From Branchiostoma lanceolatum (Eukaryota; Chordata; Leptocardii; Amphioxiformes; Branchiostomatidae), in the NCBI RefSeq assembly GCF_035083965.1, contig NC_089732.1, forward strand, positions 6,759,383 to 6,823,382: a stretch of 64,000 bases of DNA. Reading direction: 5' to 3'. The notes under the pieces were generated by a model. It ran no database searches, had not been told where the DNA came from, and saw nothing but the letters and a program-made list of their open reading frames with translations. This document shows, in pieces, positions 16,198 to 34,664 of the stretch; the first letter of the stretch is position 1; each line of letters starts with the position of its first letter. The position numbers and the translations under genes were made by a program.

Positions 16198-16436
16198 TTT
16201 AACACTATTTGAGTGTTATTTTTCATATGTATCCAAGTGTACAACAAGCAAAACACATACTAGTAAGTTATCAAAGGTAAAAAATTAATTTTGCCAACAA
16301 CAAAATACCATAAATGTTATGTAACCTCAACGTTATTTGGAATGTAGACTAAAAACATCCAACATTTGGGGTAAAAAGAGTCTACAGATCTGCCCAATTT
16401 CCTATAAAATTATTGGAGGTAATGGTACCTGGTAGG

Positions 16437-16720
16437 GGCCTGATAAATATTACACTGCTTCAACCATGTCAACGCGTGAACTACAAGGTTCCAACGAAAA
16501 CAGCACGCCCCCCCCCCCCCCTTTAGAAGTTGGCTTTACGACGATGCATGCAAACTTTATAGTAAAATGCCACTGGAAATCTACTTAGAATCCTTTAGGA
16601 AAACACCACCCTTCTGAGGAAACCGGGGAGTGATTCAAATTGGTAGGGACCCGATAAATATCACACTGCTTCAACGCGTGAACTACAAAATATTTCCAAC
16701 GTAAACAATACGCCCCCCTC
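16437..16720. repeat. Diverged short duplication with C-rich tracts
   Basis: GATAAATATTACACTGCTTCAA with the following CGTGAACTACAA and a run of C (near 16440-16520) recurs about 205 bp later with substitutions (16648-16725). Confidence 0.7.
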
Positions 16721-17279
16721 CCCTCTTCGTCAAGTTACGAAACTTGAGGGATCTTGAGCTAATTTTTCATAAGAATTGTCCAGTTCCTTTATGAAGAACT
16801 ACAATTTTTCGGCACTAAACACGGGGTATTTCAAACAAGTAGGGACCAGACAAAATTATATCGCATCAACAGAAAGAAGAAGAATACGTAACGTTACTTT
16901 GTTGTTGTTATATACACGTACAGCACACGAACAACTAACGTAACATTACTAAATGACCAAACAGAAAATTAATGCGTGCAACTTGACATGGTCTTTTACT
17001 TACCTGCCATGCTTGGGTGGTTTTAGGTCCGGTCCCGCACACAACGACTCGAAATCAACTTCCGTGCCATGGATTTACGACGAACCTTTTTTTCCAAAAA
17101 GTCATAACAAGACTCACAACTTGCAACGTTGCGCAGTCGCATAGTTTGACGCAGCGATGTGCTTTAATTGCAAATTTAAAAATACCGGTGAGGATACCAT
17201 GAAACTAACATGCATTTGCACACTTACGTTTTAGTCTCAACGATCTTTTACACAGCAAGGAACTCACGTTTCTCGGCAT

Positions 17280-17460
17280 GCAAAATATCGCGCCTGTTTT
17301 CAAAATGGCGGCCCCGCTGCCATGTGGAACTTGTTTATTTACATTCTGGTCACGTAATGTCATCACGTGACCGCGCTAGCCGGCGCGGGGCGCCAGTCTG
17401 GCCTGAGCGCTTTGTCGCGCGTGCAGGGGTGTCTCGCGCGGCGCTTCCCGTGGAGCTGTC
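17280..17460. promoter_or_regulatory. Orphan GC-rich promoter-like patch
   Basis: It contains CAAAATGGCGGCCCC at 17301, a YY1-type core-promoter motif, then TCACGTGA and a CpG-dense stretch with GCGCGGGGCGCC. The ATG inside the YY1 motif opens a frame of only 21 codons. No exon that could belong to it was recognised on either strand. Confidence 0.35.
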
Positions 17461-17621
17461 AATCCATTTATTGAGTCAGAGTCAATTTAGTCTTCTGCAT
17501 CACAGTATGAACCATTTTTTTATTGGTGAAGGACCCTGGGTTCCCCCGTCTTCCTCTTTAAGACAAAAGGAATATCATGAATATGAAGTTTTTAATTTGA
17601 AGGCTGCGCCAATTTTGGAAA

Positions 17622-19530
17622 TTTGTAGACAAGGTATCATTTGTATTCTGACCAAGTAGGTTAGAATTTATAGACAAGTCCCATGACACTTATCAATATG
17701 CTAAACATCACACAAATAAGGACAAATTAGCTGATTTTGGAGCAAATTGTTTTGTAGACTTAACTACAGCATATATTACAGACATACAAATTTGAATACA
17801 GCGAAACCAAAACCTAACATCGTCTTCAGCCCACTGCAACCAAAAGCTTTCTTCTAGACCGCTAAAGTTTCACCTACTATGGGGTAGACCAATTTTGTTT
17901 TACTTTCCAGAACATACTTTTCCTTTCGTTTTTTAAATCTGAGGATTCCTTTTCGCAGTTGATCGGTCCTTGCTCCTTAGAAATCATGCACATAGCTCAT
18001 TTTCTATGTAAATCAATGTGTTACTATTTTCTACTTGTTTACAATCATATCAAAGCCACAACAATTTAGGAAATTTATAGACAACATATCATTTGTATTC
18101 TGACCAAGTAGGTTAGAATTTATAGACAAGTTATGTTAATTAGAACGTCCCATGATACTGATCAATATGCTAAACATCACACAAAAATTGACAAATTAGG
18201 TGATTTTGGAGCAGAAAAATTGTTTTATAGACTTAACTACAGCATATATTACAGGCATACCAATTTGAATACAGCGAGACCAAAAACCTAACATTGTCTT
18301 CAGCCTACTGCTACCAAAAGTTTTCTTCTAGACCGCTAAAGTTTCACCTACTATGGGGTAGACCAATTTTGTTTTACTTTCCAGAACATACTTTTCCTTT
18401 CGTTTTTTAAATCTGAGGATTCCTTTTCGCAGTTGATCGGTCCTTGCTCCTTAGAAATCATGCACATAGCTCATTTTCTATGTAAATCAATGTGTTACTA
18501 TTTTCTACTTGTTTACAATCATATCAAAGCCACAACAATTTAGGAAATTTATAGACAACATATCATTTGTATTCTGACCAAGTAGGTTAGAATTTATAGA
18601 CAAGTTATGTTAATTAGAACGTCCCATGATACTGATCAATATGCTAAACATCACACAAAAATTGACAAATTAGGTGATTTTGGAGCAGAAAAATTGTTTT
18701 ATAGACTTAACTACAGCATATATTACAGGCATACCAATTTGAATACAGCGAGACCAAAAACCTAACATTGTCTTCAGCCTACTGCTACCAAAAGTTTTCT
18801 TCTAGACCGCTAAAGTTTCACCTACTATGGGGTAGACCAATTTTGTTTTACTTTCCAGAACATACTTTTCCTTTCGTTTTTTAAATCTGAGGATTCCTTT
18901 TCGCAGTTTATCGGTCCTTGCTCCTTAGAAATCATGCACATAGATCATTTTCTATGTAAATCAATGTGTTACTATTTTCTACTTGTTTACAATCATTTCA
19001 AAGCCACAACAATTTAGGTAAGTCCAATTTTTCTTGTGTTGGTAATTACAGTTTAAACTCGTTTAAGAACAATTTAGAAAATTTATAGACAACATATTAT
19101 TTGTATTCTGACCAAGTAGGTTAGAATTTATAATTTTTAAAAAGAATTTACAGACAAGTTATGTTAATTAGAATGTCCCATGACACTGATCAATATGCTA
19201 AACATCACACAAATAATGATAAATTAGGTGATTTTGGAGCAGACAAATTGTTTTATACACTTCGCTACAGCAAATATTACTTACAAATCTGAATACTGCG
19301 AGACCAAAACCTAACATTGTCTTTAGCATGCGGCTACCAAAAGTTTTCTTCCAGACCTTTAAAATTTCACCTACTATGGGGGTAGGTCAATTCGTTTTTC
19401 TTATTTGAGGATTCCTTTTGGCAGTTGATCGGTCCTTGCTCCCTAGAAATCATGCACATAGCTCATACTCTATGCAAATCAATGTGTTGCTATTTTCTAA
19501 TTAGATACAATCATATCCAAGTCATGATAC
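17622..19530. repeat. Tandem array of a unit of about 474 bp (four units)
   Basis: The anchor TTGTATTCTGACCAAGTAGG occurs at 17641, 18093, 18567 and 19101. Units 2 and 3 are almost identical. Units 1 and 4 are diverged, and unit 4 carries an insertion before it. The unit has no open frame. The high identity of the two middle units points to recent unequal exchange. Confidence 0.93.
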
Positions 19531-20387
19531 CACACTTTTAAGTTGTATGTAAAAGTTTTTTTCTTACATTCATTCAATCACAAGCTAAAAGTGTCAAACA
19601 ACAGACTTACAATTAACACAGTTATGTACAATATGACTTAAAGTAACTGATACCAATGTCACAAGTGTTCTAAACTGTCTTATACATCAAAACTATAGAG
19701 AAGTGTTTAACAGTATGGTCCATTCACTACATTGGTCACATCAACTCTTAGTGTTTATCAGCAAAGTAATCTTGGACCCTTAAGTCTGCCCCCCCCCCAT
19801 TTTCTACTGGAATGGCTCAGTACCTGATATCTTTTACTTACAATGTAGACTGTTCCACTTCACAAATAGGGAAGATAATGTTGAATAAGATAAAATCAAC
19901 TTATTCATGGTTACTACATGTATTATCAAAGATAAAATATGTACATTTAAAATTCTACTATAATCATTACAAGAAGCAAGCAACTTAAAATAGCTACATA
20001 GCAATTTTTCTTGTCTTAAGAGAAGTTTGCACATGATAATCACTAACTGGACGAGAGAACAGTTCACTCTACAGTGCTATAGCCCTATCACTAACACAGA
20101 CAGTACTGTACATATCATGCCATATAACTGTGGGAATCAAACTTCTATGCATTCTAATTGATGTCACTGGCTAAACTTGAAGCATGTCAGAATTTATAAC
20201 ATTATTACATTGTAGATCAGATGAATTCGTACGTGTCATACAGTCATATAATTTTACCCACAATTTCGTCTAACGAACTCTATGGAAATGATTTTGGAAT
20301 CAATTTTCAAAACAAGTACATGACTAATAGACTTGTTTTATCTGCGACAGCTGCACTTTGACATTTTTGCACAAAAGTTAGAAGTTT

Positions 20388-26542
<6,155 letters not shown>

Positions 26543-29500
26543 ATGGAAGCCAACTCAGCACCAAGTAAAGTAAAGGTATGTAGAATCATCATCATGCATC
26601 ATTATAGACAGATTGATAGATATACGTATTCATTTAAATACTAAGATTTTATTTTATTTCATCTATAGAGGTCAACGACATGTATATAGGATTCCTGTTC
26701 CAAGTCTATCATGTTCCACGACCTCATACTGTATCTTCGCCAAAATTATATATCAAACTGTATTGTTTATGAATATTTCCCATTGATTGTGCAAATAAGG
26801 ACACCAGGTCCTCATTTTATACAAAAAAATATTGTCTCAGTTGATCATCATCTCTACCCAAATATATTACAACACAAGTTGTTAAAAGTTTGGAAGTCTT
26901 ATATTTCTATATAATGTCCTTGTCTCAACAAAAAGTGAGGCTATTGTAGTGTTTCCTCAGAAATGATGTAAACGTGACCCTGATTTTCATAATTTATGTC
27001 TAATAGCATTCACTTAGCTTGGTGATGCTGTATGTGTGAAATTTCCATCATTCACCACCATGGAATTAGTGTTTTCTCATTAATTATGCAAATGAGGTCT
27101 TAATTTGCATAATTGGAATCTATCGACATTCCTCTCTTACTTAATAAGTCAATTACAGTGTTGTCCTGTCAAATGTCCTAGGCCTATGATACAAGGTTAC
27201 TTCTTTTGCCTCCAGATTTTTTTCTGACCTGCAGCCCTGATCAAGATTTCTGTACAATATTAAACATTTCCTTTGTTAATGATTGTGAGCTTTTCACACA
27301 GCACTCCTGTGATCTTATGATTTTTGACATTATTGTTTCAATATACATTGCATGTTCAGACAAAGGTGAGAATTGCGGCTTTCGAATCTTTGCAATGGCT
27401 ACAGACACGACATAGTGGATTACAATATACATATGCATGTAGTTTTCTTTATTCTAAACATAGGCTGTAAAGATCTTGTAACTTGTTTCAGATCGGCATC
27501 ATCGGAGGTTCAGGACTGGACAACCCTGATATCCTGGATAACAGAAGAGAGAAACATGTGGACACCCCCTATGGGAAGGTCAGTAGTCAATGCACCTATC
27601 ATTTAGATTTGCTGTCCTGATACTTTCCCACACTGTTTTCCCACAAGTCTGGGGATTGTTTGGCTTGAATTGCTACACTATCCTAATTTGCATGACAGCT
27701 ATTAATTTTGGCCATATTACTATTATAGTATACAAAACCATGGATCAATGTATTGGTTTAATCAGCAGATAAGAATTGCTAATACAAATGATCAACTGTG
27801 ACCATCTCTTTCAGATCATAATAAAGCATCAGTATGAAACTTATTTTGCATGTTTACTTCCCATAGCCCTCTGATGCCCTGATCTTGGGTGATGTAGGAG
27901 GTGTGGAGTGTGTGCTTCTGGCCAGGTGAGGTGTCCTCTTTAGGAAATGCTGAAAGTAATAGAATATCTCTGCCAATGTTTTATAACTTTTAACCAGCTT
28001 TTGTTCTTTTGGATTGTTGGTTGGTTGTTTGCCATGGTTTGTTTGTTGGTTGGTTGGTTGGTTGGTTGGTTGGTTGGTTGGTTGGTTGGTTGGTTGGTTG
28101 GTTATAAAAAAAACAGGATGATTAAAAAGTTAATAGATATTAAAGATTTTTGTGGCCAGGGAAAAAGAACTTGGCGAGTATCCACACATGCGTTCAATTA
28201 TTTCTGCCAGAAATCTTTTATTAACCTTCTCCCTGCTGAAGTAGCCTTCTGGCACCAAATTTGTATTGGTTACAGGGTTAGGCAGCAGGGAGAAGGCTAA
28301 TGGTGATAACATACTTGTGGAATTCAAGTTCAGGGCTTCATCATTTAGCTGTGACACCCTTAGTTAATGATCATTTTGCTTATGGTTTCAGGCATGGGCG
28401 TGGCCATACTGTGATGCCGACCAACATAAACTTCCGAGCGAACGTCCACGCCCTGAAGACTGAAGGCTGTACTCACCTGATTGTCTCAACAGCCTGCGGG
28501 TCACTCAGGTACTGTAAATACATTTAAGTTGGCGAGGTTTTAATTTCGCGCTAAGGGGAAAATGGAGTGTTTGCGGTTGTTTTAAGTTCGCGGCAGTGCT
28601 ATAGTCACATACTGCTTAAGTATTGAACAAAAATGTTCGCGGTGGTTTTAAGTTTGCGGTCGCCGCAAAAACCATGAACATAAAACCACCGCAAACATTT
28701 CTGCATTTACAGTACTGTACCTGGGTTTTGTGTTCCGTGTTTTATCTATGTTGTAAATGAGGACGTTTTTTAAGTATCCTCAACTCAAAACTATATTTAT
28801 AAATGTTGATGAAGGTCAGACATCCAGCTAGACGATATAGTATACAAATCAAATCAAAATCTATAATAGATTCAGACATTTTAGACACTAGCTAACTGTT
28901 TGACTTATTCAGTCTTATTTGTATACTGTATTATCGACCTAGTTTCAAGTATAAATGACATTCAAGATTATCTTGTAATTGTTGAAATACGAACGTAGGT
29001 GTGACATGTGGTTTTATTGGTAATTCATCTGTTCCCTATGTTTTATCTCAGAGAAGACATCCATCCGGGAGACATGGTCATCCTGGACCAGTTTATTGAT
29101 CGGACGACAAAACGGGCAACAACGTTTTACGACGGCAACCCTGGTAGTCCTGTGGGCGTGTGTCACCTTCCCATGGACACTCCTTTCTGTCCTCACACCA
29201 GAAAAGTATGTTCCCTGAGAGCACCCTCGTGAAACTCTTTTCTTGCCGTACCCTGTAATTTGTGCTGTACCCAACTCACGAGTAACCTGGGTCCCATCCG
29301 ATTACTAGCGGGGCTCCTACACTCCCTGCCCTGAAAAAGGCACCAAGACAAGCTCGCGAGCACTCCATACTACATCTCACTGCCATTTGCATGATGTGTA
29401 CAACGCCAATCGGCAGAGAGGTGGTCAGGAATGTTTGCCTTGGCATCAGCCAATGAGATTGTGTGTTGTTTGCCGTACAGGATGCCTAGACATGACTTTA

Positions 29501-31836
29501 GAGTGACTACGCACTTCAATGTCCGCTGATGAGTACAGCAAAAAAAGTGCTGTGTATGGTAAGAATTACGGTGTACGGAAAGAAAGGAGTTTCATTGGGG
29601 AGGGGAGATTGCTTCGTTGTAAGACACATACATTATGATAAGAACTTTGCTTTACAGCCCCAAAATGAGGTCAAACTTTTCAAACAATGCCACAATATTC
29701 CCATAAGGTATTAAAAGCTCGACGAGAATTGTAATAAAAGCCAGTAGATTTTATTCTCTGTCTTGTTTTTTCTTCATTCAGATTCTGCTTGATGTGTGCA
29801 AGGAGTTGGAAATCAGGCACCATGAAAGTGGCACCATGGTCACCATCGAGGGGCCTCGCTTCTCCTCGCGAGCAGAGAGTAAGATGTTCCGCATGTGGGG
29901 CGGTGATGTCATCAACATGACCACGGTACCGGAGGTCGCTCTGGCCAAGGAGGCGGGGATGTGCTACGCTGCTGTTGCCATGGCAACAGATTATGATTGT
30001 TGGAGGGATGATCCAGGACATCATGTATGTGTATTGTAGCAATGTCTTTGTTTTTCTTGTGATGCATATATGTGTGCATGTGTTTGTGTGTGAGTATGTG
30101 TTTGCTTGTGTGTGTAATCATGAGTGAGTGTTTATGCATGTATGTGTGTGTATGTGTATGTATGTGTGTGTGTGTGTGTGTGTTCATGGGTGTTCATGTG
30201 CATATGTGTTTGCCTTGGCCTTGATGGTATTGAATATCAAGAAATCTTGCATGACGTGTGTTTACAATGTTCTAGGTGAGTGTTGAGGCTGTACTGAAGG
30301 TCTTTAAGGGCAATGCTGAGAAAGGAGTCCGCATCTTTAAGACAGCCATTCCCAAGATTGCCCAGCGGGACTGGTCCGCTGTACTGGAGGAGAACAGGGT
30401 AAGATTAGACCTGAGGAAAGAAATTCTGTGTTTCCCATTACAGTTCTGAAGAAAATAGGGTTAGTGGGTAGGGATTTTTTTTCTTTCATTTATTTAGATT
30501 TCAGCCAAAGTCATCAAACAAGTACCATTTAACCGCATGTAAAACTGGAGTTCATCAAGACACTGGTTTCTTCAATATGGTGTTGTAACTGTACAGATAT
30601 ACATTGTACAAGCACAAGTATATTGATAAATTAAACAAAGAAGTAGTTTACTACACATTCCTAGATTTTCCGAGGCCTGTCAATGTTTGAACATCTGGTG
30701 TTGTCTGTAGGCAATAAGCCAAAGATCTGTTGTGGTGTTTTTTTTTTCATTTAGTGTATCTCCTAAGCACTTGATGATAACAGTCATATACTAATAATCA
30801 GTTCACTAAAGTCATGTCATGATCTTTACTGATGAATGATGTCTTTGCATCAGTCATGTTTCTTTTTAATTGAATGAATTAAGCCAAATACCATCAATGA
30901 AATAGATAAGTGATATCAATGAAGGTTAGACATCCAGGTAATAAGACACAATACAAAAGTTACTCAAGCAACTGGATTAATTTTCTAAATGGTCAGACCT
31001 TCAGATAGCATCCAATTTCATTCATCAATGACTAAGAAAAGTCAATCACTGATGAAAGATAGTGTATGCTATCTAAAACATCTGACTGTTTACAGAAATG
31101 TATCCAGTTGCTTTAGTACCTTAGAAACAAATTCCTTCAAATTTCAAAGTGATATTACAGTGACAGTAAGTTAAGAAAGTAAGCAGTGTGGTAGTTGCTT
31201 TGGTCTCTTCCCAGGGTCTTGTCACCAGTTCAGTAATCCAACCTCCATCAGTAATATCAACCTGCATGCAGAATGGTGGTACTAACACCACGGTACATGG
31301 TACCACAGCAAGGTACTGCTGCAAGCTGCAGAACTTATAACTGCGCTGTGTGATGCTTGCCGTGTTTCTCTGTTTACCTGTCCATCTGGGACAGTCCTAT
31401 GTTCCCACACCCCAATGTTTCAACACCCCTATGTTAGGGTTGGGGGGTGTTAGGAAATAGGGGTGTTAGGATATAGGGGTGTTGGAACATAGGGATGTAA
31501 CATGACAGCCCTTCTGTGGATAAAGGGTTTGTTAGACAAGGAATTTTCAAGTGCAATGCGTATATTTTGCAGTTTTACATTATACTTATTGTTTGCTTGT
31601 ATAGCTCCCTGCACATCATGCTGTTGGCTGTGTCTTGCTACACCTACATTGTATAACTCTTATTCAGTCCAGCATTCAAAATATATAGTTATGAAATGAT
31701 TATGAAATAGGTTGTGAATAATTCATGTCAGGCCGAGTTTGTTCTTTCTATAGCTTGCATACATTTTATCATTTATCCCTGTGTTTTCCAGGTGACAGTG
31801 TCCAGCTCTACTATGCTGCCACCATCTGAAGGTTAA
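26543..31836 (+). CDS. MTAP: S-methyl-5'-thioadenosine phosphorylase (MTAP), 8 exons, 286 aa
   Basis: Exons are 26543-26575, 27492-27578, 27867-27925, 28392-28508, 29052-29205, 29782-30024, 30276-30398 and 31792-31836 (861 bases, in frame). MTAP splits methylthioadenosine, the by-product of polyamine synthesis, with phosphate into adenine and methylthioribose-1-phosphate, feeding the cytosolic methionine salvage pathway. The phosphate-site motif [10 protein letters not shown] is at the N-terminus. R60-H61, the block [18 protein letters not shown]196-T197 in NMTTVPE, and D220/D222 in ATDYDCW fall at the same numbers as in the human enzyme. Length agrees (human 283). Only the C-terminal tail diverges ([12 protein letters not shown]). 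Introns carry several MITEs. It is convergent with CDKN2, as in human 9p21. Confidence 0.98.
28044..28103. repeat. (GGTT)n microsatellite in MTAP intron 3
   Basis: About 15 uninterrupted TTGG units. Confidence 0.97.
28510..28715. mobile_element. MITE with TACTGTAAAT ends abutting the MTAP exon 4 donor
   Basis: The left end TACTGTAAATAC and right end GCATTTACAGTA are inverted. The interior repeats GCGGT/GTTTTAAGTT motifs and pairs with itself (AACCACCGCAAACATTT against GTTCGCGGTGGTTTTAAG). A relative is at 58751-59085. The element starts at the T of the exon 4 donor GT. Confidence 0.75.
28805..28850. mobile_element. Fragment of the GAAGGTTAGACATCCAG hairpin family
   Basis: GATGAAGGTCAGACATCCAG resembles the left end of the full copies at 30919 and 42695; the rest is degraded. 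Confidence 0.45.
29223..29602. mobile_element. MITE with terminal inverted repeats of about 35 bp in MTAP intron 5
   Basis: The left end CCTCGTGAAACTCTTTTCTT with GCCGTACCCTGTAATT pairs with the right end AATTACGGTGTACGGAAAG and AAAGGAGTTTCATTGGGG. The interior of about 310 bp is not coding. It begins 18 bases after exon 5. Confidence 0.65.
30063..30185. repeat. (TG)n-rich simple repeat
   Basis: An imperfect TG/TATG tract at the start of MTAP intron 6, ending in about ten pure TG units. Confidence 0.9.
30919..31125. mobile_element. Hairpin MITE, GAAGGTTAGACATCCAG family, copy in MTAP intron 7
   Basis: The left arm ATGAAGGTTAGACATCCAGG...AAGCAACTGGAT...GGTCAGAC...AGATAGCATCC pairs with a right arm carrying GTATGCTATCT, TCTGACTGTTTAC and ATCCAGTTGCTTTAG. 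The same layout as 42695-42900 shows these are one family. Confidence 0.75.
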
Positions 31837-31959
31837 CCTTACCAAGAACAGGACCTGCCTTAGTTTTTCTACAGTTAACACACCTGGGGTTTATTACCAT
31901 CTTCGACTGATGACATTAAAGCATGCTCACTTTACAAACTGTACACAAGAGGGTTAATC

Positions 31960-32410
31960 AGAAATGCTCAACTCGGATTTTGGGACATAACTACAAAGCT
32001 TCTGTCAGTGTCCACCAAATTTCAAATCACTGCCTCACCAACTGATGATTTAAAGTTTGGTGGACATTGATAGAAGTTGTTGTTGTTGTTGTTGTTCACC
32101 TTGTATGCTGTAGTGCCTAGTGGTACATAGGGCAGAAGTTTCCTTACTGTTTCTGTAGCCGGGTATATATTTTACAGGGAGGGGTTGCTAGCCCTTCCCC
32201 TTCAATTTGCTCGAGGCACCACCTCGAACATGGGACCCCAATTTATGTCCCTTCCGAAAGATAGGTGCAGCTCCAACCGAGATGCCCTACCCAGGACTAA
32301 TTGGACCCAGGAGCTCAACTGTGAGGCTGCTACCAGTTGAGCTACAGGGAGATCCCTCACATTGATAGAAGGCTTTGTAGTTATGTCCCAGAATGTGAGT
32401 TATGCTGCTT
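31960..32410. mobile_element. Hairpin MITE interrupted by a SINE, downstream of MTAP
   Basis: The left arm GGGACATAACTACAAAGCTT...GTCCACCAAA pairs with the right arm TTTGGTGGACATTGATAGAAG, continued after the SINE by GCTTTGTAGTTATGTCCC. Removing the SINE and one target copy restores a clean inverted repeat. Confidence 0.8.
32077..32358 (-). mobile_element. tRNA-derived SINE (282 bp) with perfect 13-bp target duplication
   Basis: Read on the minus strand, the head CTCCCTGTAGCTCAACTGGT carries a Pol III A-box (TAGCTCAACTGG), and GTTCGAGGT resembles a B-box further in. The tail is (CAA)n. ACATTGATAGAAG occurs on both sides (32064-32076 and 32359-32371). The head resembles a tRNA D-arm, but the rest does not fold as a tRNA, so this is a retroposon, not a tRNA gene. 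Confidence 0.8.
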
Positions 32411-33510
32411 CCTTAGGGTGAGGCACTTAATTGCTGATTTCCTCTAAGATACATTGAAACGTTTTCATCTATTCTATATTTCTGGTAGGAAAAACCCATA
32501 AAACATTACACGTTAAAAAGAATACAGGCTTCACATATACACAGAAGGACATACAAACATACATCTAGATAACCTAACTGCACAGTAAACCATAGGTGTT
32601 ACAGAAAAACAATTTTCTGTAGTAGGTAAACAAAAGCGAGACACTAATATGCTCTACATTTTATAGTCTCCAATTTATGGTTCGAGGTGACAAATATTAA
32701 AGTTGCCAAAAGTATGTGTGAAATATGAAGTAATGAGAAGATAGAGGTAGACTGAATATTGACTCAATTTGAAATTACTGCTGGGTGTCTGTGGTGGTAG
32801 ACTAGCCACAGAAGCAAACTACTTGCTATAACTTGCAGAATTGATACAGCAACAGCTGGAAAAGCTATACGATACATTTTGAATCATTGAGTCAACAGTG
32901 CAAATCTCGTCACAGTATTCTTTATTTTGTATAAAGCAAAACTGCTTTCAAATCAGCAATGCAAATTGCAAGCAATGTGTTTTGGTTTAAGATATCCAGT
33001 TCCCTTTATGCATCAGTGAAGGTGGGAAAATGCAATGTTGTTGAAGTGTCTGTTGTCTAATTATATGCACTTATTATATGAACTTGAAACTGTGATAAGC
33101 CTATCAGTTATCAGCTGCTCTGCAACACTTTATCATCCTACATAATAACTGATAAATCATCAAGATATATGAGGAAAGCAATAGCAACATTGTACTTCAC
33201 ATGTACAAAAAGATTACAAGAGTTTTTATTATCTTAGTGTCCAGACTTTTATTTTCTTGGTCAGTAATGCTGGCAGAAATATATTTGACAGGGTTTTCAT
33301 AAGCAAAGGATGTCTTTTTTTATATTCTACTAATAAAGATGATGCGTCAGAATATAGCAACTTGCATTACATTTCTTCTCTCATTCTTGTTACGTCTCTT
33401 TTATTAGTTGATTATTTCAGAGGATAGAGGGTTTAACCAAAAACAATTTCCTTTTTAGTACATTTATCAGTGAAAGTTTTTTTTTTTAATCAGTAACATG
33501 GACTGAACAG

Positions 33511-34235
33511 TTGTATGTGAGTACCATTCAGTACCAGGGACTTACAGTTGTGTGTGGATATCATTCAGTACCAGGGACTGTACAGTTGTTTGTGAATACC
33601 ATTCAGTACCAGGGACTGAACAATTGTGAGTGTGTGTGTGAATACCATTTAGTACCAGGGACTATACAATTGTGTGTGAATACCATTCAGTACCAGGGAC
33701 TGAACAATTGTGAGTGTGTGTGTGAATACCATTTAGTACCAGGGACTATACAATTGTGTGTGAATACCATTCAGTACCAGGGACTGAACAGTTGTTTGTG
33801 AATACCATTCAGTACCAGGGACTGTACAATTGTGAGTGCGTGTGTGAATACCATTTAGTACCAGGGACTATACAATTGTGTGTGAATACCATTCAGTACC
33901 AGGGACTGTACAGTTGTGTGTGAATACCATTCAGTACCAGGGACTGAACAATTGTGAGTGTGTGTGTGAATACCATTCAGTACCAGGGACTATACAATTG
34001 TGTGTGAGTACCATTCAGTACCAGGGACTGAACAATCGTGAGTGTGTGTGTGAATACCATTTAGTACCAGGGACTATACAATTGTGTGTGAATACCATTT
34101 AGTACCAGGGACTATACAATTGTGTGTGAATACCATTCAGTACCAGGGACTGTACAGTTGTGTGTGAATACCATTCAGTACCAGGGACTGTACAATTGTG
34201 TGTGTGTGAATACCATTCAGTATAAGGGACTGAAC
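33511..34235. repeat. 38-bp minisatellite, about 18 units
   Basis: The basic unit is GTGTGTGAATACCATTCAGT followed by ACCAGGGACTGTACAGTT. A longer variant with an added GTGAGTGTGT alternates with it, giving a higher-order pattern. The open frames across it are products of the repeat. Confidence 0.95.
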
Positions 34236-34237
34236 AG

Positions 34238-34664
34238 TTGAGTATCATAGTACATGTATTCCAAATGTGTTCATCCAGTGTGGTATCCATGATAAAGTGT
34301 CTGACTTGCTTGGATGACCATTCTGCAATTTGCACTTCAGTCAAGCGAGGGCGCTGCTGCACGGACAGGTCCCATTTTGATTCATGGGTACTACGTAGGC
34401 GTGGCACATTAGCTGTGAGAACAATATACGTCTCGGTGATTGCCATCCCAACCTCATGGAAGAACTTTATCACATGCGCCATTAGGGCATGCCTGGACTT
34501 GCCCTCAGTGACCATATTTCCGAACAATAGTTCATTATCTCTGTTTGTGTAGGCACTATCTGAATCGCCACCTTGTCAGAAAGGCTGACATTGCCGTTCT
34601 TGGAACTCGCTTCGTCATCATAGCTGTCGTCTGATACTGACAAGCCTGGACTTGTTTTGTGCAA
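34238..34664 (-). pseudogene. Unrecognised coding-like stretch, possibly a gene remnant
   Basis: Two overlapping minus-strand frames look more protein-like than their surroundings. One has KTSPGLSVSDDSYDDEASSK and ends near 34482. The other, from 34527 down, has HALMAHVIKFFHEVGMAIT and TEVQIAEWSSKQVRHFI and then runs into the minisatellite. No splice pair joins them and no family is recognised. It could be a broken gene or a chance frame. Confidence 0.2.

Larger units (their letters stand above)
15240..20387. other. Repeat-rich intergenic region between the transposase-like gene and CAPSL
   Basis: No protein gene can be supported. It holds a 434-bp tandem duplication (15366-16197), a smaller diverged duplication (about 16437-16720), a GC-rich promoter-like patch (17280-17460) and a satellite-like array (17622-19530). 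The last 850 bases are AT-rich with no recognisable feature. Confidence 0.6.

Noticed and set aside
17210-17659. 149-codon plus-strand frame
   Set aside because: Composition follows the GC-rich patch and then the repeat unit; no domain or splice structure.
32270-32358. tRNA gene on the minus strand
   Set aside because: Only an A-box-like D-arm is present. The B-box is too far away and no cloverleaf closes; the (CAA)n tail and target duplication identify a SINE.
33511-34102. Repetitive frames encoding VPGTVQLCVNTIQYQG-like repeats
   Set aside because: They are translations of the minisatellite, open only because the unit lacks stops in that phase.
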